Source: Saccharopolyspora galaxeae (lineage in GTDB: Bacteria > Actinomycetota > Actinomycetes > Mycobacteriales > Pseudonocardiaceae). Taken from it: DNA of 64,000 nt. The notes beneath the pieces were generated by a model. It ran no database searches and had not been told where the DNA came from. It saw nothing but the letters and a program-made list of their open reading frames with translations. The stretch spans positions 310,001 to 374,000 of the forward strand of contig NZ_JADDUE010000001.1 in NCBI RefSeq assembly GCF_016526145.1, read 5' to 3'. The first letter of the stretch is position 1. Each line of letters begins with the position of its first letter. A program made the position numbers and the translations under genes. Positions 8,766-16,239 of this stretch are shown here, piece after piece.

Positions 8766-10226
8766 ATGAGCGTTGTGAGATCGAGGCGCCGCCTAGCGGC
8801 CGTGCTCGCGACCTGCGCCGCGACGGTCCTCGCGGCCGCGCCCGCTTCCGCCGCCCCCGCCGGGCTCGGCGACCGGGTCGATGTGGACCGGGTGCAGCGG
8901 CACCTGGTGGCGTTGCAGCGCATCGCCGACACCCACGACGGCAACCGGGCCTCCGGCCTGCCCGGATACGAGTCCAGTGTGGACTACGTCGCCGGGAAGC
9001 TGCGGAACGCCGGATTCGACGTGCGCACACCGGAGTTCGACTACCAGGCATACCGGCTCGACTCGTTCGCGCTGGACGTGGACGGCTCGCCGACCGAAGG
9101 CGACGCCCTCGAATACTCCCCGGCGACACCGCGGGGCGGGCTGACCGCGCCGCTGTCGGTGGCCGCGGTCGACGACACACCCGGCTGCGAAGCCGCCGAC
9201 TTCCCGGCCGACGTGGCGGGCAAGGTCGTGCTGGTCCAGCGCGGATCCTGCTCGTTCGCGCAGAAGCAGCAAGTCGCAGCCGACCTCGGTGCGGCAGCCG
9301 CGATCATCTACAACAACGCGGAAGGACCGCTGGGCGGCACGCTCGGCGACCCCGCGGACGCGCGCATTCCCACCGCGGGCGTCACTCGGGCCGTCGGAGC
9401 GGACCTCGCAGGTCGAGCCGGTGCGCAGGTGCACCTGGACGTGCAATCGCGGCTGGAGAACATCACCACCCGCAACGTCATCGCGCAGACCCGCACCGGC
9501 CGCCCGGACAACGTGGTGATGGCCGGTGCGCACCTGGACAGCGTTCCGGAAGGCGCGGGCATCAACGACAACGGCACCGGCACGGCGGGGCTGCTGGAGA
9601 CCGCGCTGCGGCTGGGCGGCGAGCCGGGCACGCCGAACGCGGTGCGGTTCGCCTTCTGGGGTGCCGAGGAGTCCGGCCTGGTCGGCTCGACGAAGTACGT
9701 GCAGGGCTTGAGCTTCGAGCAGCGGCTGGACATCGCGCTGTACCTGAACTTCGACATGATCGGGTCGCCGAACGCGGGCTACTTCGCCTACGACGGCGAC
9801 GACTCCGACGGCGTGGGAGCGGGCCCGGGGCCGGAGGGTTCCGCGGCGATCGAACGCGACCTCACCGCGGCGATGGCCGCGCAGGGCGTGCGGCTGCAGG
9901 GCACCGACTTCGACGGCCGTTCCGACTACGGTGAGTTCATCGCGAACGGCATCCCGTCCGGCGGGCTGTTCACCGGTGCCGAGGACCTCAAGACCGAGCA
10001 GCAGGCCGCGGAGTGGGGCGGCACGGCCGGGCAGCCGTACGACCTGAACTACCACGGCCCGGCCGACACTCTGTCCAATGTGGACGAGGTGGCGCTGGAG
10101 CGGAATTCCAAGGCGCTGGCCACGACGATCGGTGCGTACGCGGAAAGCACCGGCAGCGTGCACCGGGGCAGCCGCGCCCTGGCCGCGGAGGAACCGCCGA
10201 TGCTCGGCTCGCACGCGCGGATCTGA
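8766..10226 (+). CDS. Secreted M28 zinc aminopeptidase with PA domain
   Basis: The 486-residue precursor has a Sec signal peptide (RSRRRLAAVLATCAATVLA, cleavage near ASAAPA), a PA insert (about 125-210) with CSFAQKQQ and AAIIYNN, and an M28 metallopeptidase domain. Di-zinc ligands can be matched: His in GAHLDSV, Asp in GINDNGTG, Glu pair in GAEESGL, Asp in NFDMIGS and His in YHGPADT. It resembles the Streptomyces griseus aminopeptidase and should remove N-terminal residues from peptides outside the cell. The ATG at 8766 follows GGGGAG by 8 nt. It is followed by a hairpin. Confidence 0.92.
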   Translation: MSVVRSRRRLAAVLATCAATVLAAAPASAAPAGLGDRVDVDRVQRHLVALQRIADTHDGNRASGLPGYESSVDYVAGKLRNAGFDVRTPEFDYQAYRLDSFALDVDGSPTEGDALEYSPATPRGGLTAPLSVAAVDDTPGCEAADFPADVAGKVVLVQRGSCSFAQKQQVAADLGAAAAIIYNNAEGPLGGTLGDPADARIPTAGVTRAVGADLAGRAGAQVHLDVQSRLENITTRNVIAQTRTGRPDNVVMAGAHLDSVPEGAGINDNGTGTAGLLETALRLGGEPGTPNAVRFAFWGAEESGLVGSTKYVQGLSFEQRLDIALYLNFDMIGSPNAGYFAYDGDDSDGVGAGPGPEGSAAIERDLTAAMAAQGVRLQGTDFDGRSDYGEFIANGIPSGGLFTGAEDLKTEQQAAEWGGTAGQPYDLNYHGPADTLSNVDEVALERNSKALATTIGAYAESTGSVHRGSRALAAEEPPMLGSHARI

Positions 10227-10230
10227 CGGG

Positions 10231-10262
10231 TGAGCGGCCCGTTCGCGCCAACGGGCCGCTCA
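10231..10262. terminator. Terminator between the aminopeptidase gene and the ABC permease gene
   Basis: A 13-bp stem (TGAGCGGCCCGTT with its complement at 10250-10262) around a 6-nt loop separates two convergent genes. It just overlaps the last codons of the permease gene. Confidence 0.7.
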
Positions 10263-11096
10263 GTCCAACGCCCGCCGCAGGAAGAACACGATCCCCAGCG
10301 CACCGAACAACGCGCACGCGCCCACCAGCACCAGCACGCACACCCACGGCGCCAGGTGCGGAACGTCCGGCAGCAGCGCTCCGCGCATCCCTTCGCTGAC
10401 GTAGGTCAGCGGGTTGAACCCGCAAAGCACTTGGAACCAGCGCAGATTCCCCAGCTGCGTCCACGGGAACTGCGTCGCCCCGGTGAACATCAGCGGCGCC
10501 AGGATCACCGCGAAGATGATGTTGATGCGCCGCGGCGGCACGATCGTGCCCACCGTCATCCCCACGGCCGCCCCGGTCAGCGAACCGAGCAGCATGCACA
10601 GCACCGCGAACCAGAGCCCGCCGAGGTCCCAGCTGATCCGCCCGAGCATCCACATCCCCAGCGGGATCATCAGCACCGCCGCGAACAGTCCCCGAGCCGC
10701 ACCGAACAGCATCTTCTCCACCGCGACCCAGCTCACCGGCATCGGTGCCAGCAGCCGGTCCTCGATCTCCCGCGAGTAGGAGAAGTCGAACACCAGCGGG
10801 AACGACGTGTTCTGCAACGCGACCAGGAAAGCGTTCATCGCGATCATGCCCGGCAGCAGGATCTGCTCGTACCCGGGCTGGGTGTAGCCGAGCGAGCCGA
10901 GCACCTTGCCGAAGATGAACAGGATCGCCACTGGCTGGACCAGCACCTGCGCCAGGAAGCTCGGCATTTCGCGGCCGGTGACGAACACGTCGCGGCCCAG
11001 TACCGCGGTGAACGCCCGCAGCCGAGCCGCCATGTTCCCCGCAAGTGGTTCCGCGCCCGCCGGCAGCGGCGCGCGCCCGGCATCCGTGTCGGTCAT
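10260..11096 (-). CDS. ABC-2 type permease, DrrB-like
   Basis: The 278-residue membrane protein has about six TM segments, with EIEDRLLAPMPVSW and GFNPLTYVSEGMRG, typical of the daunorubicin-resistance (DrrB) and NodJ-like permeases. Its ATG overlaps the stop of the ATPase gene (ATGA), so the pair is co-translated. It likely exports a lipophilic compound; the substrate cannot be told from sequence. Confidence 0.85.
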   Translation of the reverse strand: MTDTDAGRAPLPAGAEPLAGNMAARLRAFTAVLGRDVFVTGREMPSFLAQVLVQPVAILFIFGKVLGSLGYTQPGYEQILLPGMIAMNAFLVALQNTSFPLVFDFSYSREIEDRLLAPMPVSWVAVEKMLFGAARGLFAAVLMIPLGMWMLGRISWDLGGLWFAVLCMLLGSLTGAAVGMTVGTIVPPRRINIIFAVILAPLMFTGATQFPWTQLGNLRWFQVLCGFNPLTYVSEGMRGALLPDVPHLAPWVCVLVLVGACALFGALGIVFFLRRALD

Positions 11097-12064
11097 CGCA
11101 GCTCCCGGCCGGTCAAGTCGATGAACACGTCTTCCAACGTCGCCGACCCCGGCGACAGCTCGGTGACCGGCACCTGGTGCTCGTGCAGCACCCGCGCGAC
11201 CGGGCCGAGCAGTTCCGCGGGCTCCCCGCCGCAGTAGAGCCGCAGCCGCAGCTGGCCGTCGTCGTGCCCGGCGATCTGCTCGACCTGCTCGACTCTGGGC
11301 AGGTCGGTGAGCAGCGCACGCGCCTTGTCGGCGTCGGCCCCGTCGGCCCGCATCGCCGCGTCCACCGTGCCGCCGCCCGGCAGCGATTTGATCAACGCGG
11401 CCGGAGTGTCCAATGTGAGCAGTCGCCCGTGGTCGACGATGCCCACCCGATCCGACAGCTTCTCGGCCTCGTCCATGTCGTGCGTGGTCAGCAGCACCGT
11501 CACGCCCTCCGCGCGCAGCTCGCTGATGCGGTCGTGCACGAACAGCCGGGCTTGCGGGTCCAGCCCGGTGGACGGTTCGTCCAGGAACAGCACCTCCGGG
11601 CGGTGCATCAGCGCCCGCGCGATCATCAACCGCTGCGATTGGCCGCCGGAGAGGTCGTCCACCCGCGCCTTTCGCTTGTCCGCGAGCCCCATCCGCTCCA
11701 GCAGCCCGTCGGCCAGCCGATTCCGCTCGGCCCGCGGAACACCGTGGTAAGCGGCGTGGAACGTCAGGTTCTGCCGCGCGTTGAGCGAGCGGTCCAGGTT
11801 GACCCGCTGCGGCACGACGGCCACCTTCCGGCGCGCCGAAACGGGATCGGCGGCCACGTCCACGCCGCCGATCTGCGCCGATCCACCGCTCGGCAGCACC
11901 CGGGTGGTCAGCACTCCCACGGTGGTCGTCTTGCCCGCGCCGTTCGGCCCGAGCAGCCCGAAGATCTCCCCGCTGTGCACCTGGAAGCTCAACCGGTCGA
12001 CCGCGGGCGGTGATCCGCCGTCGAACCTCTTGACCAACTCGCGCACTTCGACCGCGTGCGTCAC
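11093..12064 (-). CDS. ABC transporter ATPase, DrrA-like
   Basis: The 323-residue ATPase has Walker A GPNGAGKTTT (about 40-49), signature LSGGQSQR, Walker B VLFLDEPSTGLD, and the DrrA-type C-terminal domain of about 90 residues ending near SLEDVFIDLTGRELR-like sequence. The GTG at 12064 is preferred to longer frames because GGAGGGGG lies 8 nt upstream. It forms an operon with the overlapping permease. The tRNA-Ser(UGA) gene is divergent, 190 bp away. Confidence 0.87.
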   Translation of the reverse strand: MTHAVEVRELVKRFDGGSPPAVDRLSFQVHSGEIFGLLGPNGAGKTTTVGVLTTRVLPSGGSAQIGGVDVAADPVSARRKVAVVPQRVNLDRSLNARQNLTFHAAYHGVPRAERNRLADGLLERMGLADKRKARVDDLSGGQSQRLMIARALMHRPEVLFLDEPSTGLDPQARLFVHDRISELRAEGVTVLLTTHDMDEAEKLSDRVGIVDHGRLLTLDTPAALIKSLPGGGTVDAAMRADGADADKARALLTDLPRVEQVEQIAGHDDGQLRLRLYCGGEPAELLGPVARVLHEHQVPVTELSPGSATLEDVFIDLTGRELR

Positions 12065-12255
12065 GTCAGCATCCCCCTCCGCCGCCGACAGCCGACCACG
12101 CAGACAACCATCCTCGACGATCGCCCCGCAAATGATTTTTCCCGCGCACCGAGCACGACACCGCAGCTCACGACGCCACCCGCCGTCCCCGGGGCCACTC
12201 GTCCTCGGCCGCCCCGCTGTCCGCGGCGAAGCGCGGACGGTTACGCTCCAACGTT

Positions 12256-12340
12256 GGAAGCGTGGCAGAGCGGCCGAATGCACTCGCCTTGAAAGCGAGC
12301 GACCTGAGAGGGTCCGGGGGTTCGAATCCCCCCGCTTCCG
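12256..12340 (+). tRNA. tRNA-Ser(UGA), integration target
   Basis: An 85-nt tRNA with acceptor stem GGAAGCG/CGCTTCC, anticodon loop CTTGAAA (anticodon TGA at 12290-12292), a long class II variable arm and GTTCGAATC T loop. CCA is not encoded. TACGCT at 12242-12247 could be its -10 box. Its 3' part from the anticodon loop onward is supplied by the integrated element, because a divergent second copy lies at attR. Confidence 0.95.
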
Positions 12341-12342
12341 CG
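12287..12342 (+). repeat. attL: tRNA-Ser 3' half, left end of the element
   Basis: Two identical blocks are shared with 32050-32105: 16 bp (CCTTGAAAGCGAGCGA, 12287-12302) and 30 bp (12313-12342). Between them the variable-arm sequence differs but stays foldable (ACC...GGT here, AGCC-GAAA-GGCT at the right copy). Because the difference lies inside the repeat, the crossover probably took place in the 16-bp block, i.e. at the anticodon loop. Confidence 0.85.
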
Positions 12343-12402
12343 CCGCTGACCAGCAAGAACAGAGCCGGGTGAGGATCACTCCCCCCGTCCTCCTTTGTGC
12401 CT

Positions 12403-12422
12403 AGTCTCAGTTTTAGTCTCAG
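12403..12422. promoter_or_regulatory. Candidate integrase arm site (left): two AGTCTCAG 12 bp apart
   Basis: AGTCTCAG occurs at 12403-12410 and 12415-12422, 62 bp after the tRNA end. A matching pair lies inside the right end (31937-31956). In the excised circle the two pairs would flank the core site, as arm-type integrase sites do. This is inferred from symmetry. Confidence 0.5.
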
Positions 12423-12573
12423 TACGGCCGTGCCGGACCGTTCCAGGCTGCTTGTTCCCAGCGGTCGAGCGGTTCGCAGGAATGAGCCGCGATCTTCATG
12501 ACCACCCACCTGCGGCGACGTACTTCGCGAAGAGCATTACATTGCGTAGATCTTTTGCGGCACACTGTGCGAG

Positions 12574-14655
12574 GTGGCAGGGGACAACGAGACCCACAAC
12601 GACCTCAGCGGCCGGGTGGGCGGGAACAGCGTCCAGTTCGGTATTAGCCAAGGCCCTACCTCGATATCGTTCGGTTCCCCCGAGCGACGGAGTCTCGACG
12701 AGGAGCAAGAACGTCTGCTCCGGAGTCTCGCCGGGCAGGTGCGCTCGGCGAGCGATCGGGAGCTAGGCAAGTGGGGCATCCGCGACTGGGACGCGTTGCC
12801 GGTGCGCTGGCACACCGCCGCGGACAACCTGTTCGACCGCCCGGAGAAGATCTACGGCAGCGCCGAACCGGTGCCGTTGGACGGGCGGTTCACGGAGATT
12901 TTGGACACCTACGAGGCCGTCCCGTCGAGACGGCTGGTGATCCTCGGTGAGGCCGGTGCGGGGAAGACCGTGCTCGCCCATCGCCTCATCCTCGGCTTGC
13001 TCAAAAAACGGGAAACCGAGCACGCCGGGCCGGTACCGGTGCTGTTCAGCCTCGGCGGCTGGAACCCCACCGAAACCGAGTTACCTCAATGGCTGACCCA
13101 GCAACTGGTCCAGGACTTCCCCTACCTAGAAGCACGCGACGCCACCACCAGGGCGAAGCAGGCCGAGCTCTTGATCGAAGGTGGCTTCGTCCTGCCCGTC
13201 CTGGACGGGTTCGACGAGGTCCCCGAACGTCATCACTCCGGTGCGATCAAAAGGATCGGCACTCTGGACCTGCCGCTGATAGTCACCAGCCGGCCGAACG
13301 CATATGCCGTGGCCGCGCGCGGAATCAAGGCTGTCAGCGGTGCGGCGGCCATCACCCTCGAACCGCTCACCCTCGACGAGGCCCGCGACTACCTGTGCCA
13401 CACAACCAGCAAAGACCGCGCGCCCGCGTGGGACGAGGTTTTCGAGCGCCTTGCCGCCGAGCCGGATGAAAGCGTCAGCCAAGACCTGGCCAGTGTGCTG
13501 ACCACTCCGTTGATGGTCGTGCTCGCCCGCACCGTCTACAACGACGAGACAGGCCGCACGCCACTCGATCTGCTCGCCAGCCAGCGCTTCCCCACCAAAA
13601 CGGTCGTGGAAGACCATCTTCTGGACGAGTACCTCACCACCGTCTACGCGCACCCTGACACCGGTGTAGGTAGATCGCGTACCCCGAATTGGGACCCCGC
13701 CCGGGTCCGTCACTGGCTCGGCTACCTCGCCACCCACCTCCAACGGCGCGACACCCACGACCTCACCTGGTGGCACCTGCACACCACCCTCCACCGCCGG
13801 ACCCGCGTCCTCATCACCGCAGCAATCGTTGCACTCACGGTCGGATTCACGACCGGGCTCGCGAAAGGGCTTGTGGATGGGTTTGCGCAGGGACTCACGT
13901 ACGGGCTTATGGACGGGCTCACGCTCGGGCTCGCGGTCGGGTTCGTGGTCGGGTTGGTTAACGAAGTCCGATTTTCGCGTGGACGAACACGGAAACCGGA
14001 GCGACTGCGTCTAAGCATGCGTCGGCGAGGCGGTCAATCACGCGACGGGTGGATGACCTACCTCAAGATATCCACCTTCGAGTTCACGGTGGGACTCACG
14101 GTCGGGCTTACGTACGGGCTTGCGGAGAGGATCACGAACGGGCTCACGGCCTGGCAACTGGACGTGACCACGAACGGGCTCACGGTCTGGCTTACGTACG
14201 GTTTTACGTACGGTCTTACGTACGGGCTTACGCTCGGGCTCATACTCGGGTTCCCAAGTATTGTCGTAGTAGCTCTCGGAGATACCTCCGATCCTCATAC
14301 CACTAGCACGTGGACACTCTTGACCCGTGACCGAACGGTCACGCTCATCGGAATGGCAATGGCGATGGTGTTCGTGGCCGTGCTCGCAGGCCCATTCGGA
14401 TTCTTAATGAGAATCGTAATCTTGATTCCATTAATTCGATTGGCGCTCTCGGCATGGGGACGCTGGCTGCTGTTCGCGAGGCTGTGGCTGCCTCTGACCG
14501 GGCGGTTGCCGTGGCGCCCGAAGCGATTCCTCGAAGACGCCAACGTCCTTGGCGTACTACGAACCGCAGGTGCGGTCTATCAATTCCGCCACGCACGGCT
14601 CCGGGATCATCTCGCCGAGCGCTACCGAAAATTGTCCACGCGCCGCTTGTCCTGA
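12574..14655 (+). CDS. NACHT (STAND) NTPase with glycine-zipper membrane region, candidate defence effector
   Basis: This 693-residue protein opens with a G-x-x-VQFG-x-S-x-G segment often seen at the N-terminus of actinobacterial NACHT proteins. Walker A GEAGAGKT is at 125-132, Walker B LPVLDGFDEVP near 207-217 and sensor TSRPNA near 240. The C-terminal half is membrane-like: two blocks with glycine at every fourth residue (about 420-466 and 504-563, GLTYGLTYGLTL type), then two ordinary TM helices (about 589-630) and a cytoplasmic end. NACHT NTPases act as sensors and effectors in bacterial antiphage and other regulated-death systems; membrane permeabilisation here is an inference. The GTG at 12574 has no good SD. 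It lies between attL and int, where related elements have only about 90 bp. Confidence 0.8.
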   Translation: MAGDNETHNDLSGRVGGNSVQFGISQGPTSISFGSPERRSLDEEQERLLRSLAGQVRSASDRELGKWGIRDWDALPVRWHTAADNLFDRPEKIYGSAEPVPLDGRFTEILDTYEAVPSRRLVILGEAGAGKTVLAHRLILGLLKKRETEHAGPVPVLFSLGGWNPTETELPQWLTQQLVQDFPYLEARDATTRAKQAELLIEGGFVLPVLDGFDEVPERHHSGAIKRIGTLDLPLIVTSRPNAYAVAARGIKAVSGAAAITLEPLTLDEARDYLCHTTSKDRAPAWDEVFERLAAEPDESVSQDLASVLTTPLMVVLARTVYNDETGRTPLDLLASQRFPTKTVVEDHLLDEYLTTVYAHPDTGVGRSRTPNWDPARVRHWLGYLATHLQRRDTHDLTWWHLHTTLHRRTRVLITAAIVALTVGFTTGLAKGLVDGFAQGLTYGLMDGLTLGLAVGFVVGLVNEVRFSRGRTRKPERLRLSMRRRGGQSRDGWMTYLKISTFEFTVGLTVGLTYGLAERITNGLTAWQLDVTTNGLTVWLTYGFTYGLTYGLTLGLILGFPSIVVVALGDTSDPHTTSTWTLLTRDRTVTLIGMAMAMVFVAVLAGPFGFLMRIVILIPLIRLALSAWGRWLLFARLWLPLTGRLPWRPKRFLEDANVLGVLRTAGAVYQFRHARLRDHLAERYRKLSTRRLS
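14191..14242 (+). repeat. 12-bp tandem repeat coding G-(L/F)-T-Y
   Basis: Near-identical units of the form CTTACGTACGGG follow one another in frame, each adding four residues (GLTY, GFTY, GLTY, GLTL). More diverged copies occur at 13845-13965 and 14085-14125. In-frame expansion and contraction by slippage would change the length of the membrane segment. Confidence 0.75.
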
Positions 14656-14702
14656 ATGAAACTGCCCCAAAGAACCTCGGCTTTTTAGAGCAGTTTCATT
14701 CA
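14653..14702. terminator. 13-bp inverted repeat between the NACHT gene and int
   Basis: TGAATGAAACTGC (14653-14665, overlapping the NACHT stop) pairs perfectly with 14690-14702 across a 24-nt loop holding a T5 run. It separates two convergent genes and may act as a terminator in both directions, though the loop is long for one. Confidence 0.5.
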
Positions 14703-14711
14703 CTCGACGTC

Positions 14712-15914
14712 CTACCAGAGGTGGGAACCAACCCGTTCGGCGATATCTCCGAGTACCGCGTTGCCGACGTGTTGGTAACGTTTGGCAACGCTTGGATTGG
14801 ACCAGCCCATGACCTTCATCGCCGCCGGGTCAGAGATCCCGAGCTCCACCAGGACAGTCGCGGCCGTGTGTCGGGCGTCGTGCAGCCGGGCGTCCCGAAC
14901 ACCGGCGTCGGCCAAGAGCCGCTTCCAATGCGCCAGGTCGGTGCGATGGTTGATGGGATGGCCGGTCTCAGTGGCGAACAACCAATCTTCACCGGCCCAG
15001 AGGTCTCCGGCCGTCGCACGCTCGGCGGCTTGCTCCTCGCGGTGCTGCTTCAGGTACTCAAGCAACGATTCCGGCAGCCCGACCGGACGGCGACCGGCGG
15101 CTGACTTCGGCGTCTTCGTCTCCGGCCGGAGATTGATGCGCTGTGGGCAGTGGCCCCCGTGCTTCCGCCCGCACGTCGCGCCGCAACCGTGCTCCCACTT
15201 CGGGCGTGGACGCTGCACGCGGACTCGCAACGTGCCTTCATCGAAGTTGACGTCACGCCATTGCAGCCCTAGAACTTCGCCCTGGCGAAGCCCCAACGAG
15301 ATCGCGATGATCCACCGGCAGGCGTTCCGCTGCTGCAAGGCGACCGCGAACAACTTGGTGATCTCGTCGCGGCTGAAGGGCTCCACCTCCTCCTCTTCCA
15401 CGCGAGGAGATTTCGCGATCAATGCAGGGTTCTTCGTCAGGTAGCCGCGCTTCACCGCTTCGTTCAAGGAAGTGCGGATCGTACGATGCACTTGGTGCGC
15501 GGTCGAAGCTGACGAGCCCGATTCCTGCATCTTTCGGTACATCTTCTCCAGGTGGTCGGGCCGGAGGTTCGTGAGCTTGTGGGCGCCGACGTGCTTCCTG
15601 ATGTGTTTCACGGCGTAGTAGTACGCATCCCAGCCATTCCCGGTTGTCGTGATGCTCGCGATGTCGTCCAGCCAGTGGCCGATCCACTGGTCGACCGTCA
15701 TCGGCTTTCCCGGCTTGGTCACCGTTCCCGCCTCACGATCCTTCTCCAGATCAGAGACCTTGCGGGCGACCTCGGCCCGCGTTTTCCGCATGACGTGTCG
15801 GCGGTCCGGCTTGCCGTTGTCGAGAACGCCGACCGTGACACGGCCGTGCCAGTAGCCGTCTTTGCCCTTGTAGATGCTCGAACGGCCGTTGGCGTTTCTG
15901 GTCTTTTTCGCCAC
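14712..15914 (-). CDS. int: Tyrosine recombinase (integrase) of the element
   Basis: The 400-residue integrase has an N-terminal arm-binding domain (AP2-like, ...GYWHGRVTVG), a SAM-like core-binding domain (about 75-165) and a catalytic domain with Arg in LGLRQGEVLGL, HDARH (H-x-x-R), W in MGWSNP and the nucleophile Tyr in AKRYQHVG. A Cys/His-rich insert (HGCGATCGRKHGGHC), common in actinobacterial integrases, sits in the catalytic domain. The start is GTG at 15914 with AAAGGGG 5 nt upstream. The xis stop is 10 bp upstream. It reads toward attL, but the NACHT gene now separates it from the att site. Confidence 0.94.
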   Translation of the reverse strand: MAKKTRNANGRSSIYKGKDGYWHGRVTVGVLDNGKPDRRHVMRKTRAEVARKVSDLEKDREAGTVTKPGKPMTVDQWIGHWLDDIASITTTGNGWDAYYYAVKHIRKHVGAHKLTNLRPDHLEKMYRKMQESGSSASTAHQVHRTIRTSLNEAVKRGYLTKNPALIAKSPRVEEEEVEPFSRDEITKLFAVALQQRNACRWIIAISLGLRQGEVLGLQWRDVNFDEGTLRVRVQRPRPKWEHGCGATCGRKHGGHCPQRINLRPETKTPKSAAGRRPVGLPESLLEYLKQHREEQAAERATAGDLWAGEDWLFATETGHPINHRTDLAHWKRLLADAGVRDARLHDARHTAATVLVELGISDPAAMKVMGWSNPSVAKRYQHVGNAVLGDIAERVGSHLW

Positions 15915-15924
15915 GGGTGCCCCT

Positions 15925-16239
15925 TTACGCTGCGTTCTGCTGGGTGGGCTGGTGGTGGATGAGTCGTGCGGCGTAGTCGTTGATGGCGTCCTTGGGGATG
16001 CGGCGGAGTCGGCCGATTTGGACGGAGTCGAGTTCGCCGGAGCGGACGAGTGCGTAGGCGGTGGTGCGGCCGATGCCGAGTTGTTTGGCGGCTTCCTCGA
16101 CGGTCAGCAGCACTCGTTCCGGCATGGCGCGCACGGTTCGATCGGGCGCCGGGGGAGCGGGCTCGTCCTGCTCTTGGTCGGCCAGGAGTGCGGCGAGCTT
16201 GGCGAGTGTGGCGGCGATATCGGTGGAGCGGTCGGTCAC
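15925..16239 (-). CDS. xis: Excisionase-like helix-turn-helix protein
   Basis: This 104-residue protein has an acidic/Ala-rich N-terminus and a MerR/BldC-type winged helix (LLTVEEAAKQLGIGRTTAY, then IGRLRRIPKDAINDY). Such proteins next to int serve as excisionases that steer the integrase toward excision. The GTG at 16239 overlaps the stop of the DUF3631 gene (GTGA) and has AAAGGAG 6 nt upstream. The gene runs directly into int. Confidence 0.85.
   Translation of the reverse strand: MTDRSTDIAATLAKLAALLADQEQDEPAPPAPDRTVRAMPERVLLTVEEAAKQLGIGRTTAYALVRSGELDSVQIGRLRRIPKDAINDYAARLIHHQPTQQNAA

Noticed and set aside
14653-14702. The 13-bp inverted repeat as an attP core
   Set aside because: The duplicated tRNA 3' half already defines the att sites at 12287 and 32050, and this repeat has no second copy at the right end.
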